Under the pieces are notes generated by a model. The model saw nothing but the letters and a program-made list of their open reading frames with translations. It was not told where the DNA came from and ran no database searches. Of a stretch of DNA of 64,000 bases, positions 24,494-33,835 are shown in pieces. The position numbers and the translations under genes are program-made. The stretch's first letter is position 1. Each line of letters opens with the position of its first letter. This DNA is from Paenibacillus farraposensis (GTDB lineage: Bacteria > Bacillota > Bacilli > Paenibacillales > Paenibacillaceae), in the NCBI RefSeq assembly GCF_020736845.1, contig NZ_JAFFQR010000105.1, forward strand, positions 62,001 through 126,000. The letters run 5' to 3'.

Positions 24494-27400
24494 ATGATGC
24501 AAACGATTACAGAAGATGCCGGCAAGTGGTCGGGCACGATAGAACAGATACGGAATAATTTGCGTAATGCCGGGGATGAGGCGGGAGCAAAGGCTTTTGC
24601 TGATCTACTGGAGAAAGCGAATGCGAACGAGCTGACCATTGCCTTTTGCGGGCATTTCTCGGCCGGTAAATCAAGCTTGATTAACAGCCTGTGCGGTAAA
24701 ACGGTGTTGCCTTCCGGGCCGGTACCTACAAGCGCAAATGTAGTGTCCATCCGGTATGGACATTCGAAAGCATTCATTCATCCGGTCCGAACATCGGAAA
24801 ACCCGGAGCCAAAGGTGCTGGAAACCTCTCTGGCCGAGCTGGCTGAATATTGCAAAAATGGCGGGGCCTATGAATCGGTTCAGGTATGGGAGGATATCCC
24901 CATGTTATCCGGGGGCGGAGTGCTGCTGGATACACCAGGCGTAGATTCCACTGACCAGGGACATGCGCTTGCGACGCATTCCGCTTTACATTGGGCAGAT
25001 ATCGTATTTTATGTGATGGATTACAACCATGTCCAATCTGAAAACAACTTGTCTTTTGCCAAAAGTTTATCGGATTGGGGCAAGCCATTATACTTGATCA
25101 TCAATCAAATCGACAAACATCGGGAGCGGGAGCTTTCATTTGCACAATACCGCAATGAGGTGGAGACCAGCTTTCATGCGTGGCAGGTCCAATACGCAGA
25201 TATCCTGTTTACTACCCTGAAAGAGCCGGATCACCCTTTGAACCAGCGGCCGCAGCTGCCGTTGTTGATCGAACAATTACTGCAGCGGAAAACGGAGCTG
25301 CTTGCTTATAGCCTGGTATCCTCGATGCAGCATTTGGTAGAGCAGCATGTAGCGTCCCAGCAGGCAGCGGAAGAAGAGGCATTGAGCACGCTGCTGGAAG
25401 AGGCAGGCGGGGCAGAAGCGATTTCGCGTCTGGCGATGGAGCAGGAAGCTCTGCAGCAAGAGGATGAACATTGGCGAATGCTGCCGGAACAGGAGCATAA
25501 GCGGCTGCGGCAAGAGGTGGATCGTCTGCTGGAGCACGCGCATTTGACGCCTGCGGAGCTGCGCGAAGCAGCGGGCGAATATCTGGAGAGCCGCAAGCCT
25601 GGCTTCAAAGCCGGGCTGTGGTTCAGTGGAGGAAAGACGGAGCGGGAAAAAGAGCGGCGCTTGCAGCGGCTGGCACAGATGCTGACCGACCAGGTGGAGG
25701 GACAATTGCTTCCCCACGTGCGGGAGCTGCTGAGAAGCTGGGGCGAGAGCTATGGATTGTGGTCGGCTAGGGCAGAGGAGGAGCTGGATGGCATTCGTCC
25801 GGTAACAAATTGGCAGTTGATTGAGCAAACGGTGAAGGAAACGGCGTTATCGCCAGAATACACGTTGAACTATTGTAAAGACCTCCGTGCCGCAGTGACG
25901 GCGGATTGCCGCCGCAAGGCGCTGGCGCTGCTTGAGCGCCTGCTGGCCCGGCTTACGGAGCAGGCCGGGGAGCATCGCGCGGCGCTTGCGCCGGCCAGGC
26001 ATGCCCTGCTGGTGCAGGCGGATGCGGCAGGCCGCTACAGCACACGGGTGCGCGCTGCGGCAGCCCACGCCACCGCACTGCGCAGCCTGCTCCCGCAGGC
26101 CTCCGTGCCTGCCGCGTTGCCCCGCGCGGTTGCAGCCGCAGCCGACACCACGGCCCGGCCGGCGTCAGCCGCGCCTGCAAGTGCCGCACGCCTATCCGCC
26201 GCTGGCACACGCGCCGCATCGGCGTTGCCGCGTGCGGGCACAGAGGCAGCACAGCCTGCCGCCGGGGGGCGCCGCGCGCGGCTGGATGAAGCAGCGGCTC
26301 GGCTGAAAAAAGCCGCTGCCCTGGTGAACCCGTACCCGGCCATGCAGGCAACGGTACGGGATTTGTATGCCCGCGCGGCTGCGCTGGAAGGCGGGCAATT
26401 TACATTGGCGCTGTTCGGAGCGTTCAGTGCCGGGAAGTCCAGCTTCGCCAATGCTTTGCTGGGCGAAGCGGTGTTGCCCGTATCGCCGCATCCGACGACA
26501 GCGGCGATTAACCGGATTATGGCGCCTGCAAGCCAGGAGCGCCATGCAACCGCTGACGTCCACATGAAATCAGTGGACGCATTGCGGGACGATCTTCAAT
26601 ATTCGTTCCGGTTATTGGGATTGGGCGAACCGGAAGAAACGGGCTGGCAGAATGCCGTGCATGAGCTGTCCCCGGAAGGAATTCACCCTGCTGGCAGGCC
26701 GCATTATAGCTTTTTGAAGGCCGCTGCGGCCGGATGGGAGGAAGCCGAACACCTGCTGGGTCAACAGCTTCACGTCAATCTGGAACAGTATCGGGATTTT
26801 GTTGCGTCCGAGCGCAAGTCATGCTTTGTGGAACATATCGACCTTTATTATGATTGCGCACTGACCCGCCAGGGCATCGTATTGGTCGACACGCCTGGAG
26901 CGGATTCTGTGAACGCACGGCACACAGGTGTGACCTTTAATTATATGAAGCATGCCGACGCTCTTGTATTTATTACGTATTACAACCATGCGTTTACGCA
27001 AGGAGACCGCCAATTTTTGAACCAGCTTGGCCGTGTTAAAGAGGCGCTCGCGCTGGAACAGACCTTTTTTATCGTCAATGCCTCAGATCTGGCTTCATCC
27101 GAAGAAGAACTGCAATCCGTAACCCGGCATGTACAGGAACAATTGCAGGCGAACGGTATACGTAAACCGCGTATTTATCCGCTGTCCAGTATGCTGGCAT
27201 TGGAAGCAGCCGAACAGGGAGAGCCTTCGCTGCGTGCGGCTTCCCGTTTTGACGGGTTTGAACAGGATTTTTCGGCATTCGCGGCTGAAGAATTGGCGGG
27301 ATTGTCCATTACTTCTGCCATGCAGGAGCTGGGCCGGCTGCGCAACCGGATAGAACAGCATGCTGCGGATGCCCGGTATAGCGTGGAAGAACGCGCAATC

Positions 27401-28165
27401 CGATTAGAGCGATTACAACGCATTCGCAGCGAATTGGAGCATTTACTCCACAGCGTGTCTGTCAGCAGCGGCACAGCCGTCTTATCAGGTGAAACTGATG
27501 AATTGCTGTATCATGTGCGTCAACGGCTGGCTTACCGGACTGGAGAGTTTACGGCTGAAGCCTTTCACCCGTCAGTTTTGCGTGAAGGTGCAGGGGATCT
27601 TCGCTCAGCCTTTGCCTCTTGCGGTCGTGAGTTGATGCGTTTGATTGAACTGGAGCTGTCCCAGGAACTATTGGCAACCACACTCAGGCTGGAAAAAACA
27701 GGCCAAGCCTTGGTACACAAGGCTGTACAGCGATGTGTGCAAGAGATGAACGAAAGGCTGGGCGGATTGGATTGCACAGCTCCTGAAGCCAGAGCATGGG
27801 CTGTACCTGAACTGATCGGAATTTCGCTGCAGGATTCCGTTGCCTGGAAGGAGTATTGGAGTACCTTCAAAAATCCGAAAGCATTTTTTGAAGGGACAGG
27901 CCGGATGAATTTGCAATCCAGACTGGAACCGATGCTGCGCGAGAAAGTTGCAGAAGCGGTGGAACTGCAGCGGGAACGAATGTCTTCCTTTTATGCTGCA
28001 CGGATGCAGGAGGAGCTGGCATGGCAGACGGCACAGCTTCGGGAGCAAATGCAGGAAACGCTTGACGGTATAGAGCATGCACTCACAGGTGACGAGCAGC
28101 CGCAGGTCTGGGAAGAGCTGGCAGCCCTTATTGCGAACCTGGAGCAGGTAAAAACGCTGGCGTAA
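24494..28165 (+). CDS. dynA: Double dynamin-like GTPase, YpbR/DynA-type
   Basis: A membrane-remodelling bacterial dynamin of 1223 residues with two complete GTPase modules in one chain, as in Bacillus DynA, which is linked to membrane fusion, repair and phage stress. Module 1 has P-loop GHFSAGKSS (53-61), DTPGVDS and NQID. Module 2 has GAFSAGKSS (about 640), DTPGADS and a NASD-type G4. Long helical stalk regions follow each. Between the modules, at about residues 495-595, lies a very Ala/Arg/Pro-rich stretch with much higher local GC (about 25970-26290). The start may be ATG 24494 or 24497; AAGGAG is about 13 bases away, so initiation may be weak. It stands alone between terminators. Confidence 0.93.
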   Translation: MMQTITEDAGKWSGTIEQIRNNLRNAGDEAGAKAFADLLEKANANELTIAFCGHFSAGKSSLINSLCGKTVLPSGPVPTSANVVSIRYGHSKAFIHPVRTSENPEPKVLETSLAELAEYCKNGGAYESVQVWEDIPMLSGGGVLLDTPGVDSTDQGHALATHSALHWADIVFYVMDYNHVQSENNLSFAKSLSDWGKPLYLIINQIDKHRERELSFAQYRNEVETSFHAWQVQYADILFTTLKEPDHPLNQRPQLPLLIEQLLQRKTELLAYSLVSSMQHLVEQHVASQQAAEEEALSTLLEEAGGAEAISRLAMEQEALQQEDEHWRMLPEQEHKRLRQEVDRLLEHAHLTPAELREAAGEYLESRKPGFKAGLWFSGGKTEREKERRLQRLAQMLTDQVEGQLLPHVRELLRSWGESYGLWSARAEEELDGIRPVTNWQLIEQTVKETALSPEYTLNYCKDLRAAVTADCRRKALALLERLLARLTEQAGEHRAALAPARHALLVQADAAGRYSTRVRAAAAHATALRSLLPQASVPAALPRAVAAAADTTARPASAAPASAARLSAAGTRAASALPRAGTEAAQPAAGGRRARLDEAAARLKKAAALVNPYPAMQATVRDLYARAAALEGGQFTLALFGAFSAGKSSFANALLGEAVLPVSPHPTTAAINRIMAPASQERHATADVHMKSVDALRDDLQYSFRLLGLGEPEETGWQNAVHELSPEGIHPAGRPHYSFLKAAAAGWEEAEHLLGQQLHVNLEQYRDFVASERKSCFVEHIDLYYDCALTRQGIVLVDTPGADSVNARHTGVTFNYMKHADALVFITYYNHAFTQGDRQFLNQLGRVKEALALEQTFFIVNASDLASSEEELQSVTRHVQEQLQANGIRKPRIYPLSSMLALEAAEQGEPSLRAASRFDGFEQDFSAFAAEELAGLSITSAMQELGRLRNRIEQHAADARYSVEERAIRLERLQRIRSELEHLLHSVSVSSGTAVLSGETDELLYHVRQRLAYRTGEFTAEAFHPSVLREGAGDLRSAFASCGRELMRLIELELSQELLATTLRLEKTGQALVHKAVQRCVQEMNERLGGLDCTAPEARAWAVPELIGISLQDSVAWKEYWSTFKNPKAFFEGTGRMNLQSRLEPMLREKVAEAVELQRERMSSFYAARMQEELAWQTAQLREQMQETLDGIEHALTGDEQPQVWEELAALIANLEQVKTLA

Positions 28166-28220
28166 CGCCATCAACATGATTATGTATGTAACTCTATACA
28201 CGATTGCTGGATGCTTCAGG

Positions 28221-28252
28221 ACACCGGGCTTGCGGGACAACCCGGTGTTTTG
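28221..28252 (+). terminator. Terminator of the dynamin gene
   Basis: ACACCGGG and CCCGGTGT arms with a 12-base loop, followed by TTTTG. Confidence 0.75.
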
Positions 28253-28448
28253 TGCATGTTCCAAAAGAAAAGGAATATGGAGGAAAGAGCCATATTCAAT
28301 GACAAGAAAGCGATTTAATTTGTATAATCACCCGCTAATTGCGAACTTGTCTGAAAATGGTCTATTATCCTCTCTGCCGCCTTGGAAAGCGAATGGTAAA
28401 CTTCACTAAGCCATATAACAACGTCGTGCAACAATGGAGGGACTTGAC

Positions 28449-29350
28449 ATGGAAGTGCTCAGGCATCTGCAGGTTTTTTTTCATGAGAGGAGATATTATC
28501 TGTTTCTGTCCATTCTATGCCTTGCGATAGCGACAGCCCTGGGACTGGTGTATCCGAACCTGCTTCAAAGGCTCATTGATAACGCTATCATTCCCGGTGA
28601 CTTCGAGCGAGTCCCGGTGCTGGCTCTGACTGTGCTGGGTGTCGTGATCATCAAAGCATTTATGCAGTTTCTGCATGTTTTTTTTGGCGGACGGCTGGGC
28701 AACTATTTGGCGTACCAGCTCCGTAATGCCTGTTACGAAAAGCTGCAATTTCTGTCCTTCAGATATTATGATACTGCCAAAACAGGGGATTTAATGTCAC
28801 GGCTGACAGGCGATCTGGAGGCTATTCGCAATTTCATTGGGTTTGGTTTTGCCCAACTCCTCAACGTAATACTGATGGTCGTATTCAATTCGATCATGAT
28901 GCTGTATATCAACTGGCAGCTCACCCTCTTTACGATGATCAGCATGCCTTTGCTGCTCTTCGTCACCTTTAAGTTCGAATCCCGGATTCATCCCACCTTT
29001 CAGGAAATGCGGCTTGCGCTCAGCGCCTTGACGACAGCAGTACAGCGGGTGTGCGCACCGTCAAATCCTTTGCGCGCGAAGCTTATGAGGTTGAAAAGTT
29101 TTCATTACGGAATGAACGGTATAAACGGAATCAGATTGAGGCTGCTTCCTTGTGGAGCCTTTTCTTCCCCGCCATGGAGCTGATTGCTTCGGTCAGCGTG
29201 GTCCTTTTGCTGGGTATGGGGGGATACCTGGTCATTATGAAGGCGATGACTTTGAGGCAGCTTGTTGCTTTTTTAGTTTGATTTGCTATATTATCGGGCC
29301 GATCTGGAGCATTGGCTTTCATATTAATAACTATACGCCGACTACATAAA
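28449..29350 (+). pseudogene. Remnant of ABC exporter half-transporter (first gene of a pair)
   Basis: The transmembrane domain of a type IV ABC exporter begins at ATG 28449 (MEVLRHLQVFFHERRYY) with typical helices and the NYLAYQLRN and YYDTAKTGDLMSRLTGD coupling segments. The frame breaks near 29040, where the reading moves to RTVKSFAREAYEVEKF, and again near 29279, where YIIGPIWSIGFHINNYT continues in a third frame to a stop. The whole ATPase domain is missing. It was one half of a heterodimeric exporter like YheI/YheH (BmrCD). No function can remain. Confidence 0.85.
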
Positions 29351-29389
29351 TCAGGCTCCAGACAGTGTATCCGAAAGGCAGGCGAGACC

Positions 29390-29886
29390 ATGAATGTTCC
29401 CGCAGAAAAAGCTGATCCGTTAAAAAAGCCGACGAATCAACGTTTTGTATATCAGGATGATGAAGCGATCGACAAACCATTTAACTGGCCAGAGTTCAAA
29501 CGTTTGCTTGCCTACATGAAGCCTTATGCGACTTCATCATTCACCTGCCGGACGGCTATGAGACAGAGGTGGAGGAGCGGGGCGGCATGCTGTCTATGGG
29601 CCAGCGTCAGCTTCTGTCCTTTTCCCGGGCTTTGCTGGCTGATCCGCGAATTCTTACTTTGGATGAAGCGACAGCCAGCATTGATACCGAAACGGAGCTG
29701 AAAATTCAGGACGCTCTTCAGGTCCTGCTGAAAGACAGAACGTCTTTTATGGTCGCTCACCGTTTGTCTACCATTCGGAATGCGGATCATATTATCGTAT
29801 TGGATCACGGGCAGATTCAGGAAAGTGGTAATCATGAACAATTGATGAAAAAACATGGAATATATCGGGGGTTGGTGGAAGCATAG
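29390..29886 (+). pseudogene. Remnant of ABC exporter half-transporter (second gene), internally deleted
   Basis: ATG 29390 opens a typical leading segment (MNVPAEKADPLKKP, then FNWPEFKRLLAYMKPYA). At about 29527 this joins, in a different frame, to the end of an ABC ATPase: the LPDGYETEVEERGG segment, signature LSMGQRQLLSFSRAL, Walker B RILTLDEATASID, H-loop VAHRLST, ending at TAG 29884-29886. The whole membrane domain and Walker A are lost by an internal deletion. An open frame from ATG 29569 could still express an ATPase tail of about 105 residues, without obvious purpose. Confidence 0.85.
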
Positions 29887-30030
29887 TTCAGATTTTTGTA
29901 AAAAAAAGATCAAAAAATCGCGTTTTTTGTAAATTTTCGTGCCGAGCACTATTGCATTCTTGCAGCTAAACCCTGAAAATAAAGATGAAAAAAGAACAGA
30001 GCAATATCGTCAGAGGGGGAAGAGTTCAAG

Positions 30031-31215
30031 ATGTGGGGTGCTCCTTTTTCTGCCAACGCTAAGAAAATGCTGCTCCTGGGCAGTGGCGAATTGGGGAAAG
30101 AAGTCATTATTGAAGCTCAGCGGCTTGGCGTGGAGTGCATTGCAGTAGACCGGTATGAACTGGCTCCGGCAATGCAGGTGGCCCATCGTTCTCATTGTCT
30201 GGATATGCAGGATGCTGAGGCGTTGAAGACACTGATTCGTAAGGAAAAGCCCGACATAATTGTACCTGAAATCGAAGCTATTGCTACGGGTGCTTTGGAA
30301 GAATTGGAGCAAGAGGGATTTCACGTAGTACCAACAGCCCGGGCCGCTCGTCTTACGATGGACCGGGAGGGCATTCGCAGACTTGCCGCCGAGAAGCTAC
30401 AGCTTCCGACTGCTGCCTACCGCTTTGCAGATGATTTGGAGCAGTTGCGGTCGGCGATTCATGAGCTTGGCACACCCTGTGTAGTCAAGCCACTGATGAG
30501 TTCGTCGGGTAAAGGGCAGTCTGTATGCCGGATACCTGAGGATGCAGAATCCTGCTGGAAAACAGCGCTGGAAGGCGCGCGTGCCAAAACAACACGAGTC
30601 ATTGTAGAAGCTTTTGTCCCCTTTGAGAGTGAAATTACATTATTGACCGTCAGATCGGTATCAGGTACGACTTTTTGCCCACCGATCGGCCATATTCAGC
30701 AAGACGGGGATTATGTCGAATCCTGGCAGCCCCATGGCATGACGGACAAGCAGCTTTCAGAGGCACAGAACATTGCCCGTGCGATTACGGATGAATTGGG
30801 TGGTTATGGTTTGTTTGGCGTGGAGCTGTTTTTAACAGCTGATAGCGTCATATTCAGTGAAGTATCGCCTCGGCCGCATGATACCGGGATGGTCACAATG
30901 ATTACACAGGATTTGTCGGAATTTGCACTTCATGTACGGGCAATTCTCGGTTTTCCGGTGCCGTCAGTCACACTGCTGACCCCAGGGGCTTCAGCTACCT
31001 TGAAGGCAGGACTGGCTGCACGAGATTTCAAAGTAAGCGGTATAGATGATGCGTTGTTGCTGCCCCGGACACAGGTGCGAGTGTTCGGGAAGCCTGAAAC
31101 CAAGCCGGGACGCCGGATGGCTGTAGCGCTTAGCGCTGCAGGAGATGTGGAGACAGCACGGAAGACGGCCAAGAAAGCTGCTATTATGCTGAAAGTGGAG
31201 GTAAATCATGTCTAA
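30031..31215 (+). CDS. purT: Formate-dependent phosphoribosylglycinamide formyltransferase (PurT)
   Basis: An ATP-grasp enzyme that makes formyl-GAR from GAR, formate and ATP, bypassing 10-formyl-THF in purine synthesis. In 394 residues, the N-terminal [17 protein letters not shown], the MTxxREGIRR-like segment, [14 protein letters not shown] (ATP loop) and [26 protein letters not shown] (metal site) are all present. ATG 30031 follows GAGGGGGAAGAG. The acetyltransferase gene overlaps its end by eight bases. It shares formate as a substrate with the FdhF/HydA module elsewhere in the window; no direct genetic link is seen. Confidence 0.96.
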   Translation: MWGAPFSANAKKMLLLGSGELGKEVIIEAQRLGVECIAVDRYELAPAMQVAHRSHCLDMQDAEALKTLIRKEKPDIIVPEIEAIATGALEELEQEGFHVVPTARAARLTMDREGIRRLAAEKLQLPTAAYRFADDLEQLRSAIHELGTPCVVKPLMSSSGKGQSVCRIPEDAESCWKTALEGARAKTTRVIVEAFVPFESEITLLTVRSVSGTTFCPPIGHIQQDGDYVESWQPHGMTDKQLSEAQNIARAITDELGGYGLFGVELFLTADSVIFSEVSPRPHDTGMVTMITQDLSEFALHVRAILGFPVPSVTLLTPGASATLKAGLAARDFKVSGIDDALLLPRTQVRVFGKPETKPGRRMAVALSAAGDVETARKTAKKAAIMLKVEVNHV

Positions 31216-31669
31216 CAATATGATGATTCCAGTACTGACCATTCGTTTAGTTGAGCTTGACGATTGCGAAGCCGTAACTGGATTACTAAGAGAAGTCGGA
31301 TATCCGATGACTTGTGGTGTAATGAAAGAAGTTATGGGAACCACGCAGGAGGATAGTCAAGCCAATATGATGGTTGCAGAAATGGATGGTCGTGTTGTCG
31401 GTGTAATCGGCATGCATACGGCTCAAAGTTTGGCTTATCCCGAACCTGCTGTACAAATCACCATGCTGGTCGTGAGTGGGGAGTGTCGCGGCGAGGGCAT
31501 TGGCAAACGTCTGGTGGCTAGTGGTGAAGAATGGGGGCGTGCGCAAGGATGCTACCAATTGTTCATTACCGGAGCGAATAACCGCATCAAACAAGTAGAG
31601 GCACATGCCTTCTACAACCGGATCGGTTTTGAAAAACAAGGCTATCGTTTCAGTAAAAAGCTTAAATAA
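31208..31669 (+). CDS. GNAT-family N-acetyltransferase
   Basis: A 153-residue GNAT fold. The acetyl-CoA loop reads [21 protein letters not shown] (motif A, R/Q-x-x-G-x-G/A), followed by a typical C-terminal [19 protein letters not shown]. The substrate is unknown. It overlaps purT by eight bases (ATG 31208), so translation is coupled, and a terminator follows at 31730. The pairing with purT may be operonic convenience rather than shared function. Confidence 0.9.
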   Translation: MSNNMMIPVLTIRLVELDDCEAVTGLLREVGYPMTCGVMKEVMGTTQEDSQANMMVAEMDGRVVGVIGMHTAQSLAYPEPAVQITMLVVSGECRGEGIGKRLVASGEEWGRAQGCYQLFITGANNRIKQVEAHAFYNRIGFEKQGYRFSKKLK

Positions 31670-31729
31670 AAAGCCCGGATAAAATCAAAGTTATATATCA
31701 AAGCCTTATTTTTCATATTTCCATCGATC

Positions 31730-31768
31730 AGTCCCGTGCTGGCTATTGCCAGACGGGACTATTTTTTT
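31730..31768 (+). terminator. purT-GNAT operon terminator
   Basis: AGTCCCGTGCTGGC pairs with GCCAGACGGGACT over a TATT loop, followed by ATTTTTTT. Confidence 0.85.
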
Positions 31769-31900
31769 ACCAACTTTTACACCATTGTTCCTGCTAGAAA
31801 ACATGATATACTGCTAGAGTAAAGATTACAAAGTTGTAACCGGCATGTGTACAGAGAACATGCACTCAACAAATTATTTATACAACAAGGAGATGACGAA

Positions 31901-32653
31901 ATGAAGAATATGTTGAAAAAAACACTGGTGATGGGTAGTTTGGGCGCCGTTTTATCCGCAGGATTCATCGTTCCGGCATCAGCTTCACCAGCTGACGATT
32001 TGTCGGCGCAATTGCAACAATGGCTGCAAAATAGCGGATATAGCGTTCAATTGTCCAATGGGATGACGACAATAACGAAGAACACAACTACAAAGAACGC
32101 AACTACGGATTGTTTCGGACAGGGCAATGCTAACACTCAAACAGCAAATCCTTTCGCAGGCAAGCAAGGAAGCAAACAGGGGAACCAAAATGCTTCACAG
32201 TCTGCTCACAAGCAGCAAAATCAAGCTCAGAACACCAAGACTAATGCAGGTCAGTCCGCAGGATCGGATGCACAGCAAAGCAAGTCTCAATTTGCAGCAG
32301 AGGTTGTAAAGCTGGTAAACAACGAACGCAGCAAAAACGGTCTGAAGCCGCTAACTTCCGACGCAAAACTTACGGAAGTAGCTTTGGCTAAAGCGAAGGA
32401 TATGAGCACTAACAATTACTTTTCTCACACATCGCCGACCTATGGCTCGCCATTTGATATGATGAAGAAATTCGGTGTAAGTTATACGTACGCAGGTGAA
32501 AATATTGCAATGGGTCAAAAAACCCCACAAGAAGTAATGAACGCCTGGATGAACAGCCAAGGACACCGTGAAAATATTCTGAAGCCAGAATATACGCAAA
32601 TTGGTGTGGCGTACTACAATGGATATTGGGTACAAGAATTCACACGTAACTAA
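31901..32653 (+). CDS. Secreted CAP-domain (SCP/YkwD-like) protein
   Basis: A 250-residue extracellular protein with a signal peptide ending near VPASASP, a short N-terminal region (LSAQLQQWLQNSGYSVQLS), a Gln/Asn/Lys-rich linker, and a C-terminal CAP domain (about 130-250). The domain carries LVNNERSKNGLKPL, NNYFSHTSP, the GENIA motif, AWMNSQGHRENIL and IGVAYYNGYWVQEF, the four CAP signatures. CAP proteins of this type are common in spore formers; their activity is unsettled. ATG 31901 follows AAGGAGATGACGAA. A terminator follows at 32711. Confidence 0.93.
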   Translation: MKNMLKKTLVMGSLGAVLSAGFIVPASASPADDLSAQLQQWLQNSGYSVQLSNGMTTITKNTTTKNATTDCFGQGNANTQTANPFAGKQGSKQGNQNASQSAHKQQNQAQNTKTNAGQSAGSDAQQSKSQFAAEVVKLVNNERSKNGLKPLTSDAKLTEVALAKAKDMSTNNYFSHTSPTYGSPFDMMKKFGVSYTYAGENIAMGQKTPQEVMNAWMNSQGHRENILKPEYTQIGVAYYNGYWVQEFTRN

Positions 32654-32710
32654 AAAGATAGCAAAGACCGCATCGGGTCCTGGAATAGGAAGGGACAATG
32701 CGTTAAACTT

Positions 32711-32743
32711 AAGGCCTGCTGACACATTCAGCGGGCCTTTTAT
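32711..32743 (+). terminator. Terminator of the CAP-protein gene
   Basis: AAGGCCTGCTG and CAGCGGGCCTT arms with a seven-base loop, then TTAT. Confidence 0.75.
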
Positions 32744-32920
32744 GTTATTTCTTTATCCGATGGTATCCAACTCTTGCTTCATGCCAAAACAGGCATCAAA
32801 TCGGGGGGCCATTTGCCATCCTTTTTACATACATGCTTCATGGCTTCCGGAGCGGTTTATTTGCAAAATGATAAGAGAAGCTTTATGTTTATTTCACTAA
32901 GCTATCAGGAGGGAACACGA

Positions 32921-33835
32921 GTGAATTCATCAAAATGGATTTGGCGGTCTGTCGGCTCTGTGTCCATCGCCGCCACACTGTTATTATTATTCGGATTTGT
33001 TGCCGCAGTGCGAAGCATCATGGCTCCAGAGCCGATGGTTAGCACTCAACCTATAAATACCGGTTCATCACAGACACAATCGGCGCCAGCTGCCCCGACT
33101 CAGACGGGAGAGTTTCGCGTGGCTGCCATTGGAGATTCGCTGGCCAAAGGAACGGGGGATGACTCTGGCAGCGGGTTTGTACGCCGAGCGGTGGACTTGC
33201 TAAATGAACAGGAAGGCCATCAGGCACGGCTTATCAATAATCTGGGGATTAATGGACTGACGACACAAGGATTATTAACCAAGTTGGATGAGCCTGGTGT
33301 GGCCTATGTTTTGAAAAAGGCAAACGTTATTATTGTCTCCATTGGAGGCAATGATTTATTTCAGGGAGCACAGGCTGCTGAGACCGGTAAAGAGCCGCCT
33401 ACACTCAGCGATTTACGCAAAGCATTGCCGGATGCCTCCAAACGATTGCAAAAAGTACTGACCAAAGTCGGAAAAATCAATCCGAAAGCTAAAATCATCT
33501 ATGTTGGCCTGTATAACCCATTCAGTGATCTGCATGGAGTGAAAATTCCCGGCAATCTCATTGTAACCGAATGGAATCTGGCTGCAATGGCGGTTACCAA
33601 TCAAAACAGTAATATGACGCTGGTTCCAACTTTCGATCTATTCCAGCAAAATCTTCCGGTTTATTTGTCATCTGATCATTTTCATCCCAACGGACAGGGG
33701 TATCAGGCGATCGCTGAACGGATAGCGCAAGGGTTTGCTGTTACAGCTACAGGGGATCCCAATCATGCGGATGATAAGCAGCAATCCACAAGCAGACAAC
33801 CCGCTGAAGGCAAGAAGGGAGGCAATAAATCATGA
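32921..33835 (+). CDS. Membrane-anchored SGNH/GDSL-type hydrolase
   Basis: A 304-residue protein with an N-terminal membrane anchor (about residues 8-32), a Gln/Pro/Thr spacer, and an SGNH hydrolase domain. Block I is AAIGDSLAKGTGDD (Ser), block III is SIGGNDLFQ (Asn), and block V is SSDHFHPNGQGY (Asp-His). It is likely an esterase or acyl-hydrolase on the outer face. GTG 32921 lies seven bases after GGAGGG; longer in-frame starts upstream lack a ribosome site. The end overlaps the ABC ATPase gene (ATGA), so the three genes form one operon. A Lys/Gly tail ends the protein. Confidence 0.9.
   Translation: MNSSKWIWRSVGSVSIAATLLLLFGFVAAVRSIMAPEPMVSTQPINTGSSQTQSAPAAPTQTGEFRVAAIGDSLAKGTGDDSGSGFVRRAVDLLNEQEGHQARLINNLGINGLTTQGLLTKLDEPGVAYVLKKANVIIVSIGGNDLFQGAQAAETGKEPPTLSDLRKALPDASKRLQKVLTKVGKINPKAKIIYVGLYNPFSDLHGVKIPGNLIVTEWNLAAMAVTNQNSNMTLVPTFDLFQQNLPVYLSSDHFHPNGQGYQAIAERIAQGFAVTATGDPNHADDKQQSTSRQPAEGKKGGNKS

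Noticed and set aside
26000-26560. Long antisense frames over the dynamin linker
   Set aside because: They arise from high GC and biased composition; the sense frame carries both GTPase modules.
28299-28409. 36-codon frame starting MTRKRFNLYNHPL between dynA and the ABC remnant
   Set aside because: The GGAGG element is about 14 bases away and nothing supports a protein; probably chance.
29887-30030. Possible PurR box before purT
   Set aside because: A TTCGTGCC element resembles part of a PurBox, but there is no paired second box or good core match.
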